This document shows, in pieces, positions 10,775 through 20,993 of a stretch of 64,000 nucleotides of DNA. How positions within the stretch are numbered: the stretch's first letter is position 1; each line of letters opens with the position of its first letter. A model generated the notes under the pieces. The model was given only the letters and a program-made list of their open reading frames with translations. It ran no database searches and was not told where the DNA came from. Origin of the DNA: Arsenophonus sp031446165 (GTDB lineage Bacteria > Pseudomonadota > Gammaproteobacteria > Enterobacterales > Enterobacteriaceae); contig CP132905.1 of NCBI GenBank assembly GCA_031446165.1, positions 62,001 through 126,000 of the forward strand, written 5' to 3'. Both the position numbers and the translations under genes were made by a program.

Positions 10775-11719
10775 ATGATTTATGCTTTGGAGTTGGTTAA
10801 ACTTAAAAAAAGTTACCCAGGTGCTATAAAAGCATTAAGTGGCATTGATTTAAAAGTTAATATTGGTGATTTTTATGCTTTATTAGGACCTAATGGTGCT
10901 GGTAAATCAACAATAATTGGTATCATTAGTTCATTAATTAAAAAAACCAGCGGTAAAGTAAAAGTTTTTGGTTACGATCTTGATAAAGATGTAGTGCATG
11001 TTAAAAGTCAACTTGGTTTAGTACCACAAGAATTTAATTTTAATCCATTTGAAACTGTATTACAAATAGTTTTAAACCAAGCTGGTTATTATGGCGTTCG
11101 ACGTTCATTAGCATTATTGCGAGCAGAGATTTATTTATATCAACTTTCTTTATGGAATAAACGTAATCAACCTGCTAGAGATCTTTCTGGCGGTATGAAG
11201 CGTCGTTTAATGATTGCTCGGGCATTAATGCATCAACCAAAATTATTAATATTAGATGAACCAACAGCAGGAGTAGATATCGAATTACGTCGTTCAATGT
11301 GGTCTTTTTTAAAGAGATTAAACGAAAAAGGAACAACAATTATTTTAACCACACATTATTTAGAAGAAGCAGAAATATTATGTCGCAATATTGGTATTCT
11401 TCAATATGGTGAATTGATTGAAAATACTACTATGAAACAATTGCTTAATCAATTGGAGTTAGAAACTTTTATTTTTGATATTACTCCAAAAGGTTTTATG
11501 CTTATGTTAAAAGATTATAAATTTAGAGTATTAGATAATACAACATTAGAAGTAGATGTACCAAAAAATCAAGGTCTGAATAGTTTGTTTAAGCAATTAT
11601 CTCAACAAGGTATAGAAATACTTAGCATGCGTAATAAAGTTAATCGTTTAGAAGAATTATTTCTTGGTTTAATGAATAAACAATATTGTACATCTATTAA
11701 TCAAGGGATAAAGGAATGA
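10775..11719 (+). CDS. yadG: ABC-2 type transporter ATP-binding protein YadG
   Basis: ATPase of the YadGH exporter, substrate not established in E. coli. The 314 residues contain Walker A GPNGAGKST at 38-46, signature LSGGMKRRL, Walker B LLILDEPTAGVD and the switch His in TTHYLEEAE, followed by a C-terminal extension of about 90 residues typical of ABC-2 ATPases. The last bases overlap yadH in an ATGA junction, so the two are translationally coupled. Full length. Confidence 0.93.
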   Translation: MIYALELVKLKKSYPGAIKALSGIDLKVNIGDFYALLGPNGAGKSTIIGIISSLIKKTSGKVKVFGYDLDKDVVHVKSQLGLVPQEFNFNPFETVLQIVLNQAGYYGVRRSLALLRAEIYLYQLSLWNKRNQPARDLSGGMKRRLMIARALMHQPKLLILDEPTAGVDIELRRSMWSFLKRLNEKGTTIILTTHYLEEAEILCRNIGILQYGELIENTTMKQLLNQLELETFIFDITPKGFMLMLKDYKFRVLDNTTLEVDVPKNQGLNSLFKQLSQQGIEILSMRNKVNRLEELFLGLMNKQYCTSINQGIKE

Positions 11720-12486
11720 TTCAGCTTTACTGGGTCGCCATGAAAACAATTTGGATAAAAGAAATAACACGGTTTGCTCGTATTTGGGTACAAACTTTAT
11801 TGCCTCCTGTTATTACTATGTCTCTTTATTTTATTATTTTTGGAAGTTTGATTGGCTCTAGAATTGGAGAAATGGATGGTGTAAATTATATGCAATTTAT
11901 TGTGCCTGGACTAATTATGATGTCGGTTATCACTAATGCTTATTCGAATGTTTGTTCTTCTTTTTTTGGAGCAAAATTTCAAAAAAGTATTGAAGAATTA
12001 TTGGTTGCTCCAGTTCCTACTCATATTCTAATAATTGGATTTATTGGTGGTGGTGTTGCTAGAGGTATTTTAGTGGGTATATTGGTTACGATTGTGTCCT
12101 TGTTTTTTGTACCATTACATATTTATTCTTGGTTTGTTGTTATTATTACTGTTGTAATAACAGCTATTTTATTTTCATTAGCTGGATTATTAAATGCAAT
12201 TTTTGCGAAAACATTTGATGATATCAGTATCATTCCTACTTTTGTTTTAACGCCACTAACTTATTTAGGAGGTGTTTTTTATTCTTTATCTCTTTTAGCT
12301 GAATTTTGGCAAATGGTTTCCAAATTAAATCCTATTGTATATATGATTAGTGGATTACGTTATGGATTTCTTGGTATGAGTGATGTTAAGTTATCTATTA
12401 CTTTATTGATGTTAACAATTTTTATCATTATTTTATATACTGTTACATGGTATTTTATTGAAAAAGGACAAGGATTAAAAACTTAA
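11716..12486 (+). CDS. yadH: ABC-2 type transporter permease YadH
   Basis: Integral membrane partner of YadG. The 256 residues have six hydrophobic segments and the ABC-2 signature region around GGVFYSLSLL...NPIVYMISGLRYGFLG, as in E. coli YadH. It starts inside the yadG stop (four-base overlap). Retention of an uncharacterised exporter in so reduced a genome suggests a housekeeping envelope role, but the substrate cannot be inferred from sequence. Confidence 0.93.
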   Translation: MIQLYWVAMKTIWIKEITRFARIWVQTLLPPVITMSLYFIIFGSLIGSRIGEMDGVNYMQFIVPGLIMMSVITNAYSNVCSSFFGAKFQKSIEELLVAPVPTHILIIGFIGGGVARGILVGILVTIVSLFFVPLHIYSWFVVIITVVITAILFSLAGLLNAIFAKTFDDISIIPTFVLTPLTYLGGVFYSLSLLAEFWQMVSKLNPIVYMISGLRYGFLGMSDVKLSITLLMLTIFIIILYTVTWYFIEKGQGLKT

Positions 12487-13034
12487 TTTTTATTAATATA
12501 AAAAAATTAATATATATTTTTAATTGTTAAATATTTTATAATATTTTTTGTAATACATAATATATATTTTTGAATGTATAAATTATAATGATATTAGTAG
12601 TATATTTAAAAAATAATTGAAAAAATAGATTAAGTGCTTTTAAATTTTTTGATATATTTTAATAATGTTTTATAGATAAAATAGATAAAATGATGAAGAG
12701 ATATAAGTGATAAATTTTATTAATTGATACTTAAAAATCATGATTCTTTGTTTTTAACATACAATACAATAAAGATTGTAATAAAAGATAAATAAAATGC
12801 AATTTTTTGCATTCTTTTTCAATACAAACAAAAAATTACATAATTAGGACTCTTTATATTTTAAATATATATATAAATTAACGATTATTTTTAAAAATTT
12901 TATTTAATAAAAATAATAAATTCATTAATTTTTTATATCAAAAACATCTTTCTTTATAACTAATTAATTTTTTATATGGTTATATAAAATAACACAGTTG
13001 TATTATATGCATGATGAAAGTTGGCAGGTAAAAA
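12487..13034. other. Spacer replacing the panBCD locus
   Basis: Convergent spacer between yadH and folK. In E. coli this interval holds yadI, yadE, panD, panC and panB; here only 548 bases remain and no pan remnant was recognised. Confidence 0.6.
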
Positions 13035-13514
13035 TTACCATATTTTGAGATCGTTCTCAGGAATTAATGTCAATCTATGAGAAAGTAACTCTCCATCTGG
13101 AAAACGTAATTTAGGAGCAATTTCAGCTAATGGATATAGTATAAATTCCCTTTCTTTAAGACCATAATGTGGTATAGTTAAATAATTTGTATTAATAGTT
13201 TTTTTACCATATAAAATTATATCCAAATCAAGAGTTCTTGGTATCCAACGATGCATTGTACGTTTTCTTCCATGCATGTATTCAATGGCTTGAGTATATT
13301 GCAGTAAATTATAAGGTAATAAAGTAGTGTCTAAAGCAATCATTGCGTTTAAATATTCAGGTTGATTCATTTTACCCATAGGTTTAGAACGATAAAAAGA
13401 AGAGATACCCACAAATTTTGTATTAGGTAATTGATGTAATTTTTTAATGGCATCTTTTGCTTGTTGTAAAGGTTTATCTAAGTTACTGCCAATAGATATA
13501 TAAACACGGGTCAT
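13035..13514 (-). CDS. folK: 6-hydroxymethyl-7,8-dihydropterin pyrophosphokinase
   Basis: Transfers pyrophosphate from ATP to 6-hydroxymethyl-dihydropterin in folate synthesis. At 159 residues it matches the E. coli length. YISIGSNL at the N-terminus and the magnesium/ATP motif RTLDLDII near residues 92-99 are intact. It lies downstream of pcnB on the same strand, as in E. coli, with a gap of about 100 bases. Retention points to at least the late folate pathway being kept. Confidence 0.95.
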   Translation of the reverse strand: MTRVYISIGSNLDKPLQQAKDAIKKLHQLPNTKFVGISSFYRSKPMGKMNQPEYLNAMIALDTTLLPYNLLQYTQAIEYMHGRKRTMHRWIPRTLDLDIILYGKKTINTNYLTIPHYGLKEREFILYPLAEIAPKLRFPDGELLSHRLTLIPENDLKIW

Positions 13515-13620
13515 TTTTTTCTCTTTTGTTTTTTTATTTACTTATAGTAAATAATGAATTAAAGGTATATCTTAATGAAGATGATAATCGATTATTTACA
13601 CTATGTTTATTTTTTATGTG

Positions 13621-14913
13621 TTATGGCGTCGTTTTTTCTTGAAAGTTAGCCCACCAATTAGTAATTTTTTTTAGTTCGGTAATTTGTTCTACATTTGAAC
13701 GTAGTTCCAGTAAATCAAATGCTGCACGAAATTTAGGATGTTCAAAAAGTATGTCTGCTTTTTCTTTGTGATACCATGGTAATTTTAGTTGTAGTTTCCA
13801 AATATCACGCATAATTATAGTAAGCCTTTTAGGTATTGCAATAGAACGGCATTGTTCATTAAGTATATCATTCATTGCAATCGAAAAACTTTCGTAATAA
13901 GTTAAGTTATTTTTTTTTAAAAGTTTTTCTGCATAATTTACTAATGGATACCACAACATGGTTGCAAATAAAAATGCAGGATTAACATGTCTATTGCTTT
14001 TTATCCGATAATCAGTGTTTTTTAACACCTGATTAATAATATTTTCCATTGGAAATTTATTATTACTAAAATTTTCTGCGATTATTGGAAATAAAACTTG
14101 AAAAAGATTATAATATTTTAATTTCTTATATGTTTCATAGCCTTGACCATGTTGTAGTAATTTTATAGATTCTTCGAATAAACGTGATGACGGAATATTT
14201 TTTAATAAAAAAGCTAATTTTGGAATAAATTTTGTTGTATTACTATCAATTTTCATATTTAATTTACAGGAAAATCGGATAGCCCGTAGCATTCTTACTG
14301 GATCTTCTCTATAGCGGATTTTTGGATCACCAATTAAACGAATAATGCCATTTTTTAAGTCTTTATATCCACCAACATAATCATGGATTGTAAAATCATT
14401 AATTCTGTAATATAAACTATTAATTGTAAAATCACGATGTATGGCATCATCTTCAATATTTCCAAAGATATTATCTCTTAATAACATACCATTATGAGTT
14501 CTATGTGGAATATTTTGATGAATGTTACTATTTTGTAAAGAAGAGCGGAAGGTAGCAACTTCAATAAATTCATAACCAAAAATAATATGCGCTAAACGGA
14601 AACGACGTCCAACTAAACGACAATTACGAAAAAGCTCATAAATTTGTTCTGGTGTTGCATTTGTTGTTATGTCAAAATCTTTAGGTTTTTTTCCTAATAA
14701 CAAGTCTCTCACACTGCCACCAACAAGATAGGCAGCATAGCCTGCTTTATTCAAACGATAAAGTACTTTTAGTGCATTATCACTAATATATTTTCTTGAT
14801 ATAAGATGTTTGTCTCTTTTTATAACAGATATTACATTATTTATGTTGGGAAAAGGGATTAGTTTATGGATTAAACGTTTATTTTTTTGTTTTTTTAATG
14901 AATCTTTGACCAT
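13621..14913 (-). CDS. pcnB: Poly(A) polymerase I
   Basis: Adds poly(A) tails to RNA 3' ends to promote decay; class II nucleotidyltransferase. The 430 residues are somewhat shorter than E. coli PcnB (about 465), mainly at the C-terminus. GGSVRD at residues 65-70 and the metal-binding DFDI at 79-82 are present, as is the GRRFRLAHI segment that separates PcnB from the closely related CCA-adding enzyme in this clade. Start is an ATG at 14913; E. coli uses AUU, so this differs. It sits between dksA and folK as usual, but gluQ is missing upstream. Confidence 0.92.
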   Translation of the reverse strand: MVKDSLKKQKNKRLIHKLIPFPNINNVISVIKRDKHLISRKYISDNALKVLYRLNKAGYAAYLVGGSVRDLLLGKKPKDFDITTNATPEQIYELFRNCRLVGRRFRLAHIIFGYEFIEVATFRSSLQNSNIHQNIPHRTHNGMLLRDNIFGNIEDDAIHRDFTINSLYYRINDFTIHDYVGGYKDLKNGIIRLIGDPKIRYREDPVRMLRAIRFSCKLNMKIDSNTTKFIPKLAFLLKNIPSSRLFEESIKLLQHGQGYETYKKLKYYNLFQVLFPIIAENFSNNKFPMENIINQVLKNTDYRIKSNRHVNPAFLFATMLWYPLVNYAEKLLKKNNLTYYESFSIAMNDILNEQCRSIAIPKRLTIIMRDIWKLQLKLPWYHKEKADILFEHPKFRAAFDLLELRSNVEQITELKKITNWWANFQEKTTP

Positions 14914-15656
14914 TATTTTATATGCAGCATTATGTATACATGAGTTATGTAGTTATGAAATAAATTGTTATTTGTTTTGTATTTAATATTAATAGTATAA
15001 AGTAGTGTTTTTTATAAACAATATTTTTATATAATGCGTTCTAATTGAACGTATATAATTTTATTGTATTTATTATTATAATTTTGATTTAGAATAGTGT
15101 CTGTAAGATGTATTTGATTGTTAATTATAAATATAATAATAATTTACATGTATAAAATTAATAATATATAGTAATAATTGGATAAATTAAATATTTTTTT
15201 TGATAAAAAAATGTAAAAACTTATGTATTTTAAGAAATAATCTTGTTTTTGTTTTTTATGAAAATTTTATGTCCATTAAAATGTTTACTAATTATGTTTT
15301 GATGTTTTTATTTTTTAGATTTTTATTAAAATTAAAACTCATCTTATATGAAAAAATATTAAAATGAAACGATATTTTCTTAAAAAATTAAAATAAATAA
15401 ATATTTTTACGTATATATGATTCGATTTTGCTAAATTTTATGAATATTTTTAGTAAAATTTTTATTTTTAAAAAAAGATAATTTTAAAAAATTTTTACTT
15501 TTATTAAAAAAAATTTTTTATATGTTTTTATAAAATTATAAAAACTTTAATAAAATATTTTATGTTTATATTACTTTTATTTAAAAAATAGATTCATAAT
15601 AAAGGTTATATTAACGGTATACAAATTCAGAGCTACCGTTAATATAATATCATGAT
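14914..15656. other. Spacer where gluQ would lie
   Basis: 743 bases between dksA and pcnB. E. coli has gluQ here. No remnant was recognised; the only notable element is the inverted repeat just after dksA, listed separately. Confidence 0.55.
15606..15647 (-). terminator. Perfect 14-bp inverted repeat after dksA
   Basis: Arms at 15606-15619 and 15634-15647 are perfectly complementary over 14 bases (ttatattaacggta / taccgttaatataa) with a 14-base loop, nine bases past the dksA stop. In the dksA direction it is followed by only a short T run, so it may be a terminator or a 3' stabilising hairpin. Confidence 0.55.
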
Positions 15657-16112
15657 TTATCCTGTCATTTGTTTTTCACGTATTTCTGCTAATGTTTTGC
15701 AATCAATACATAAATCAGCTGTTGGTCTTGCTTCTAATCGGCGAATACCAATTTCAATACCACAACTTTCACAGTAACCAAAATTTTCATTTGCAACTTT
15801 TTTGAGTGTTTTTTCTATTTTTTTTATTAATTTACGCTCACGATCGCGGTTACGTAATTCAAGGCTAAATTCTTCTTCTTGTACTGCTCTATCTACAGGG
15901 TCAGGAAAATTGATAGCTTCATCTTGCATATAAATAACCGAATGATTCATCTCACCCATAAGTTGATTGTACCATGTTTCAAGAATACGTTTAAAATGCA
16001 TTAATTGAGCATTATTCATATATTCTTCACCTTGTTTTTCTTGGTAAGGTTTTACTCCTGCAATGGCAAGAATGCTTAAGGACGAGTGTTTATTTTTTTG
16101 CCCTTCTTGCAT
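15657..16112 (-). CDS. dksA: RNA polymerase-binding transcription factor DksA
   Basis: Binds the secondary channel of RNA polymerase and, with ppGpp, tunes rRNA and amino-acid promoters. It is 151 residues, same as E. coli, and nearly identical through the coiled coil (FPDPVDRA...RDRERKLIKKIEKTL). The zinc finger cysteines C114, C117, C135 and C138 are intact. Among the most conserved proteins in the window, indicating strong selection. Its usual downstream partner gluQ is missing. Confidence 0.97.
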   Translation of the reverse strand: MQEGQKNKHSSLSILAIAGVKPYQEKQGEEYMNNAQLMHFKRILETWYNQLMGEMNHSVIYMQDEAINFPDPVDRAVQEEEFSLELRNRDRERKLIKKIEKTLKKVANENFGYCESCGIEIGIRRLEARPTADLCIDCKTLAEIREKQMTG

Positions 16113-17034
16113 AATTTTTCTCCATAAAGAAAATATTTATAATATCTCCATTATAGCTTTGGGGGAAGGAGATATAAAGTAGTGATAAAAATTAAAAGTT
16201 TATATAATTAACAGTTATTTTTGTAATCTAGTATATTAATTTAGATAGATGTATTTTATTTTTTATATAAGAAATATTATGTATCAAAAAAAAATGTTTT
16301 TGCAATAGTTTTGTTTTGTATCAAAAATATAATTTTCTTATGAAAAAATATTCTATATTTTTATATCTAATAACAAAAATATTATTTTTTAGTAAATTTA
16401 TTAATTATTTTCATTTTGTATATTTGTTATAATTCACATTATAACATATTTTAATGATTTGAATAATTAAAATTCTTAAAATAAAATTCTTAAAAATAGT
16501 TTTATAAATAAAATATTTAAAATATTAATTAGATATTGATAAAAATAAAATTATTAATATTTATTTTGAATAAATTTTGAATTTGTTCATAGTGTTTTTA
16601 GTATTTTAGAATTAAGTATATTTTTATATTAGAGTTCATCTAATGAATTAATAATCGTATTTTTTTAGATATTTTTTTTGTAAGATATTGTATTTATTTA
16701 ATTAACGGTATTAATTATTATTTATGTATATCAGGGAATATATGTATATCAGGGAATGATCAAAAACAATCTTTTCTATTAACATAAAATCTTAAAAATT
16801 ATATAATATATTATGTTTATGCTATCTAAATAATATTTGAAAATTAATTCTAGAAATAAGAATTAATAATTAATAAAAAATTGTTTTTATCTTACATGTA
16901 TTTTTAATATATTTTTAGCATTTTAAGATGTAATAGTGGCATAAAATTGTTTGTTTTATTATCGAAAAAATTGCTGATAAAAATTTATATTTAATTATAA
17001 AAATATTTAGATAATCATTATAAGGATAAATATC
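16113..17034. other. Spacer between dksA and mrcB (sfsA, ligT, hrpB missing)
   Basis: About 0.9 kb without a recognisable gene, where E. coli carries sfsA, ligT and hrpB. It contains a short tandem duplication at 16723-16758. Confidence 0.55.
16723..16758. repeat. Tandem duplication, two 18-bp units
   Basis: The unit tatgtatatcagggaata at 16723-16740 is repeated at 16741-16758 with a mismatch only in the last base. Looks like a recent slippage duplication in non-coding sequence. Confidence 0.9.
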
Positions 17035-19392
17035 TTGATTAAAAGAGGAAAGATAATAATAAAAAAAGAAAATCGGTATCAGTCACCTAAAAAAAAAATA
17101 GGTTGTTTTTTATTGTTTATCAAAATCATAATAGTTTTTAGTTTATTAATTGGTATTTATGGTTTTTATTTATATCATAAAATTATTTATAGATTAGATG
17201 GAAAAGTTTGGGATCTACCTGCAGCTATATATGGTCGTATGGTTAATCTTGAGCCTGGAATGAACTATAATAAAGAAGAAATGATTCGTTTATTAGAGGG
17301 TATGCAATATCGTCAGGTAAAAAAAATTACTTTGCCAGGTGAATATACAGTTATAGACAATACTATAGAAATGTTACGCCGACCATTTTCATTTCCTGAT
17401 CAAAAAGAAGAACAAATTTTTGTAAAATTAACTTTTGATAATACTAAATTAAAAAATATAATTAATATTAATAATGGTCGCTCGTTTGGTTTTTTTAGAC
17501 TTGATCCCAAACTTATTACGATGATGCAATCAGTTAATAATAATGAAAAACGTTTAGTTTTACCAAGAAAAGATTTTCCAGAATCTTTGGTGAAAATGTT
17601 GCTTGAAACTGAAGATAAACAATTTTATAAACATGATGGGATAAGCATTTATTCTATTGGCCGCGCAATTATCGCTAATTTAATAGCTGGTAAAACCGTT
17701 CAAGGTGGAAGCACTTTGACACAGCAATTAGTAAAAAATTTATTTTTAGATAATCAAAGAACATTGATACGCAAAGTTAATGAAGCTTATATGGCTCTTT
17801 TGATGGATTTTCATTATACAAAAGAACGTATTCTTGAGCTTTATCTCAATGAAGTGTATTTAGGTCAAAGTGGAGATGATCAAATTCGTGGTTTTCCACT
17901 TGCTAGCCTTTATTATTTTAGTCGTCCTATAGATGAATTAAGTATTGATCAACAAGCATTATTAGTTGGTATGGTTAAGGGAGCATCATTATATAATCCA
18001 TGGCGCAATCCTCAATTGGCACTTGAGCGTCGTAATTTAGTCTTAAAACTTCTAGAAACGAATAAACTTATCAGTCATGAAATATATCCTATATTATATG
18101 CTAGGCCATTAGGAGTAAAATCTAAAAGTGATGTTTTGACACCTCAACCTGCTTTTATGCAACTTATTCGACAAGAATTGTTGAGAACATTAGGTGAAAA
18201 AGCTAATAATCTTTCTGGCGCAAAAATATTTACTACTTTAGATCCAGTTTCTCAACAAGAGGCTGAAAATGCGATAGAAAATGGGATATTAGATTTACGT
18301 AAAAAATTTCAATTATCTGATCTTGAAGGAGCGATGGTAGTAGTTGATCGAGTTAATGGTGAAATTCGTGCTATGGTTGGAGGATCTCAACCACAATATT
18401 CTGGATTTAACAGAGCGTTAAATGCTCGTCGATCAATTGGGTCATTAGTTAAACCGTCTATTTATCTTACAGCATTAAGTGAACCTCATCGTTTTCGTTT
18501 AAACACTTGGATACCTGATGAACCCATTATTGTAAAATTTGATAATCAAATTTGGGAACCTAAGAATTATGATCGTAGATTTAGAGGTCAAGTAATGTTA
18601 ATTGACGCTTTATCAAGTTCATTGAATATACCTACGGTAAACATTGGATTGAGTCTTGGTTTAAATCAAGTTAGCAAAGTATTGGTAAATCTTGGTGTGC
18701 CCAATGATGTGATCACACAGGTACCGGCAATGTTATTAGGTTCATTAAATTTAACTTTAATTGAGACAGCACAAATGTTTCAAACTATTAGTAGTGGTGG
18801 AAATCGGGCTCAATTATCAGCATTACGTTCTGTTATTGATGGTGATGGTCATGAATTTTATAAAAGCTATCCTTTAGCAAAACGAGTGGTTTCTCCTCAA
18901 GCCGCTTATTTAATACTGTATGGCATGCAACAAGTTGTTCATCGAGGTACATCAAGTTTTTTAACAAATAAATTTTCTCAATATCATTTAGCAGCTAAGA
19001 CAGGAACTACTAATGATTTACGCGATAGCTGGTTCGTTGGTATTGATGGTAAAGAAGTTGTGATTACATGGGTTGGTCGTGATAACAATGGTCCAACTAA
19101 TTTAACTGGTGCAAGTGGTGCATTACATATTTATCATCGTTATTTAGAGAATCAAATTCCATTAGTCTTAAATAATCGTCCTCCAGAAGGAATTATAGAA
19201 ATGAGCATTAATTTTGATGGTAGTTTTAACTGTTTTGGTGGTTATCGCATTTTACCTGTTTGGGCTAAAGATCCGCTAGCATTATGTGAAGAAGGAGCTC
19301 AATTATTAAATTCAAATGATCAAATAAATGAAAAAGAACCAAAAAAGAAATACAACACGCCTCCTCTTTGGATTAAAGAAATGTTTGATTAA
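17035..19392 (+). CDS. mrcB: Bifunctional penicillin-binding protein 1B
   Basis: Inner-membrane peptidoglycan synthase with glycosyltransferase and DD-transpeptidase activity. A short cytoplasmic tail and one membrane helix (residues about 23-47) precede the UB2H-like region, then the GT51 domain with catalytic E193 (ETEDKQFY) and E273, and the transpeptidase with S470-x-x-K473 (SIGSLVKP) and KTGTT. At 785 residues it is shorter than E. coli PBP1B (844) at both ends. No ATG fits; the frame opens with TTG at 17035 after an AAGGA site. The first in-frame ATG is around residue 69, too late. Appears functional. Confidence 0.94.
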   Translation: MIKRGKIIIKKENRYQSPKKKIGCFLLFIKIIIVFSLLIGIYGFYLYHKIIYRLDGKVWDLPAAIYGRMVNLEPGMNYNKEEMIRLLEGMQYRQVKKITLPGEYTVIDNTIEMLRRPFSFPDQKEEQIFVKLTFDNTKLKNIININNGRSFGFFRLDPKLITMMQSVNNNEKRLVLPRKDFPESLVKMLLETEDKQFYKHDGISIYSIGRAIIANLIAGKTVQGGSTLTQQLVKNLFLDNQRTLIRKVNEAYMALLMDFHYTKERILELYLNEVYLGQSGDDQIRGFPLASLYYFSRPIDELSIDQQALLVGMVKGASLYNPWRNPQLALERRNLVLKLLETNKLISHEIYPILYARPLGVKSKSDVLTPQPAFMQLIRQELLRTLGEKANNLSGAKIFTTLDPVSQQEAENAIENGILDLRKKFQLSDLEGAMVVVDRVNGEIRAMVGGSQPQYSGFNRALNARRSIGSLVKPSIYLTALSEPHRFRLNTWIPDEPIIVKFDNQIWEPKNYDRRFRGQVMLIDALSSSLNIPTVNIGLSLGLNQVSKVLVNLGVPNDVITQVPAMLLGSLNLTLIETAQMFQTISSGGNRAQLSALRSVIDGDGHEFYKSYPLAKRVVSPQAAYLILYGMQQVVHRGTSSFLTNKFSQYHLAAKTGTTNDLRDSWFVGIDGKEVVITWVGRDNNGPTNLTGASGALHIYHRYLENQIPLVLNNRPPEGIIEMSINFDGSFNCFGGYRILPVWAKDPLALCEEGAQLLNSNDQINEKEPKKKYNTPPLWIKEMFD

Positions 19393-19472
19393 AAATTTTA
19401 GAATAAAATATTATTTATATTAATTGTATTTACTATCATTAAAATTACTACTATTGTTAATTCTATAGTTTT

Positions 19473-20759
19473 TTATTTGTTCATATTATAAAAAGCATTT
19501 TCTGCTGCTTGAATTGTGAAATCAATTTCAGCATCAGTATGTGCTACTGAAAGGAAATTAGCTTCAAACGGAGAAGGTGCTAAATAAATTCCTTCTGCTA
19601 ACATTAGATGAAAAAATTGCTTAAATTTCTCAAAGTTACATTCTATAACATCATCATAACATTTAACTTTTTTTGAGTTAGTAAAAAATACACCAAACAT
19701 ACCATTTATATGATTTATAACGAATGGGATTTTTGCTTTTTCAGCTTTTTTTTGTAAACCTTTAACAAGTTTTTTTGTTAATTTTTCTAACTTTGCATGA
19801 GTATTTTTTTTTGCTATTTCTTTCAAACAAGTAAGACCGGCTGCCATAGCTAATGGGTTACCTGATGATGTCCCCCCTTGATAAATTTCCCCTATTGGTG
19901 CTAATGTTTTCATGAATATACGTTTACCACCTAATGCACCAATGGGAATGCCACCACCAATTATTTTTCCTAAACAAGTTAGGTCAGGTGTAATATGGAA
20001 GTATTCTTGTGCCCCACCTAATGAAATACGAAATCCTGTAATTATTTCATCTAGAATTAATAATGCACCAAATTGATCGCATAATGCTCTCAGTCCTGGC
20101 AAAAAGTCATTTTCAGGTAAAATGCAATTCATATTTCCTGCTACAGGTTCTACTATGATACAAGCTATTTCTTGTGGATATTTTTTAAAAGTATTTTCAA
20201 CTGAATTTAAATCATTGAATTTGCAAAGAAGAGTGTTTTTGATACAATCATTTGGAATGCCATTAATATTCATTTTCCCTTCTTTTAAGGTTCGAGAAGT
20301 ATTTTGTATTAATAAAGAATCTGAATGTCCATGATAACATCCTTCAAATTTGATAATTTTATTACGTCCTGTATAGTATCTGGCAATTCTAATGGCAGTC
20401 ATAGTAGCTTCTGTTCCTGAATTTACCATTCTTACCATTTCTATAGATGGTATAAGTTGAGTAATAAATTCTGCCATTTCTATTTCAAGAAAAGTTGGTG
20501 CTCCAAAACTTAAGCCGTTTTTTGAATATTTAATAATCGATTTTTTAATATAAGGATGATTATGACCTAAAATCATAATTCCCCAAGATCCTACATAATC
20601 AATATAGGAAGAATTATCAACATCATAAATATAAGCTCCGTTAGCTTGTTTGATAAATAGTGGATAACCACCAACAGCATGAAATGCACGTATTGGTGAA
20701 TTAACCCCACCAGGCATTACTTTTTTTGCTTTTTCATAAAATATCTTAGATTGTTTCAT
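19473..20759 (-). CDS. hemL: Glutamate-1-semialdehyde 2,1-aminomutase
   Basis: PLP enzyme converting glutamate-1-semialdehyde to 5-aminolevulinate, the C5 route to heme. The 428 residues run from the N-terminal SPIRAF segment to the end without interruption. The PLP-binding lysine is K265 in CLGKIIGGG, with YHGHSD and the GTSSGNPLAMAAG motif intact. In E. coli fhuACDB lies between mrcB and hemL; here only about 80 bases separate the convergent genes. It depends on PLP, which ties it to the epd/pdxH genes in this window. Confidence 0.96.
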   Translation of the reverse strand: MKQSKIFYEKAKKVMPGGVNSPIRAFHAVGGYPLFIKQANGAYIYDVDNSSYIDYVGSWGIMILGHNHPYIKKSIIKYSKNGLSFGAPTFLEIEMAEFITQLIPSIEMVRMVNSGTEATMTAIRIARYYTGRNKIIKFEGCYHGHSDSLLIQNTSRTLKEGKMNINGIPNDCIKNTLLCKFNDLNSVENTFKKYPQEIACIIVEPVAGNMNCILPENDFLPGLRALCDQFGALLILDEIITGFRISLGGAQEYFHITPDLTCLGKIIGGGIPIGALGGKRIFMKTLAPIGEIYQGGTSSGNPLAMAAGLTCLKEIAKKNTHAKLEKLTKKLVKGLQKKAEKAKIPFVINHINGMFGVFFTNSKKVKCYDDVIECNFEKFKQFFHLMLAEGIYLAPSPFEANFLSVAHTDAEIDFTIQAAENAFYNMNK

Positions 20760-20993
20760 ACAAAAAACCCTAATTTTTATAATATGAATAGATGTTTATT
20801 GATTTTTTTGAAAAAATCTTCATACTAAATTAAATGTTAAATTTCAAAGAATACTATAATATTTAATGATGTTTAATAAATTTTAATTGTGAACTAAATA
20901 ATCCAATAAAACAATGTATTATTTTATGTATTTTTTTATAAAAAAATCTTTTGATTTTTTGTGTATGATTTTTAAATTGAAGTGGAATAAAAA

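Noticed and set aside
13621..14913. CCA-adding enzyme instead of poly(A) polymerase
   Set aside because: Length, the GRRFRLAHI segment and location between dksA and folK fit PcnB.
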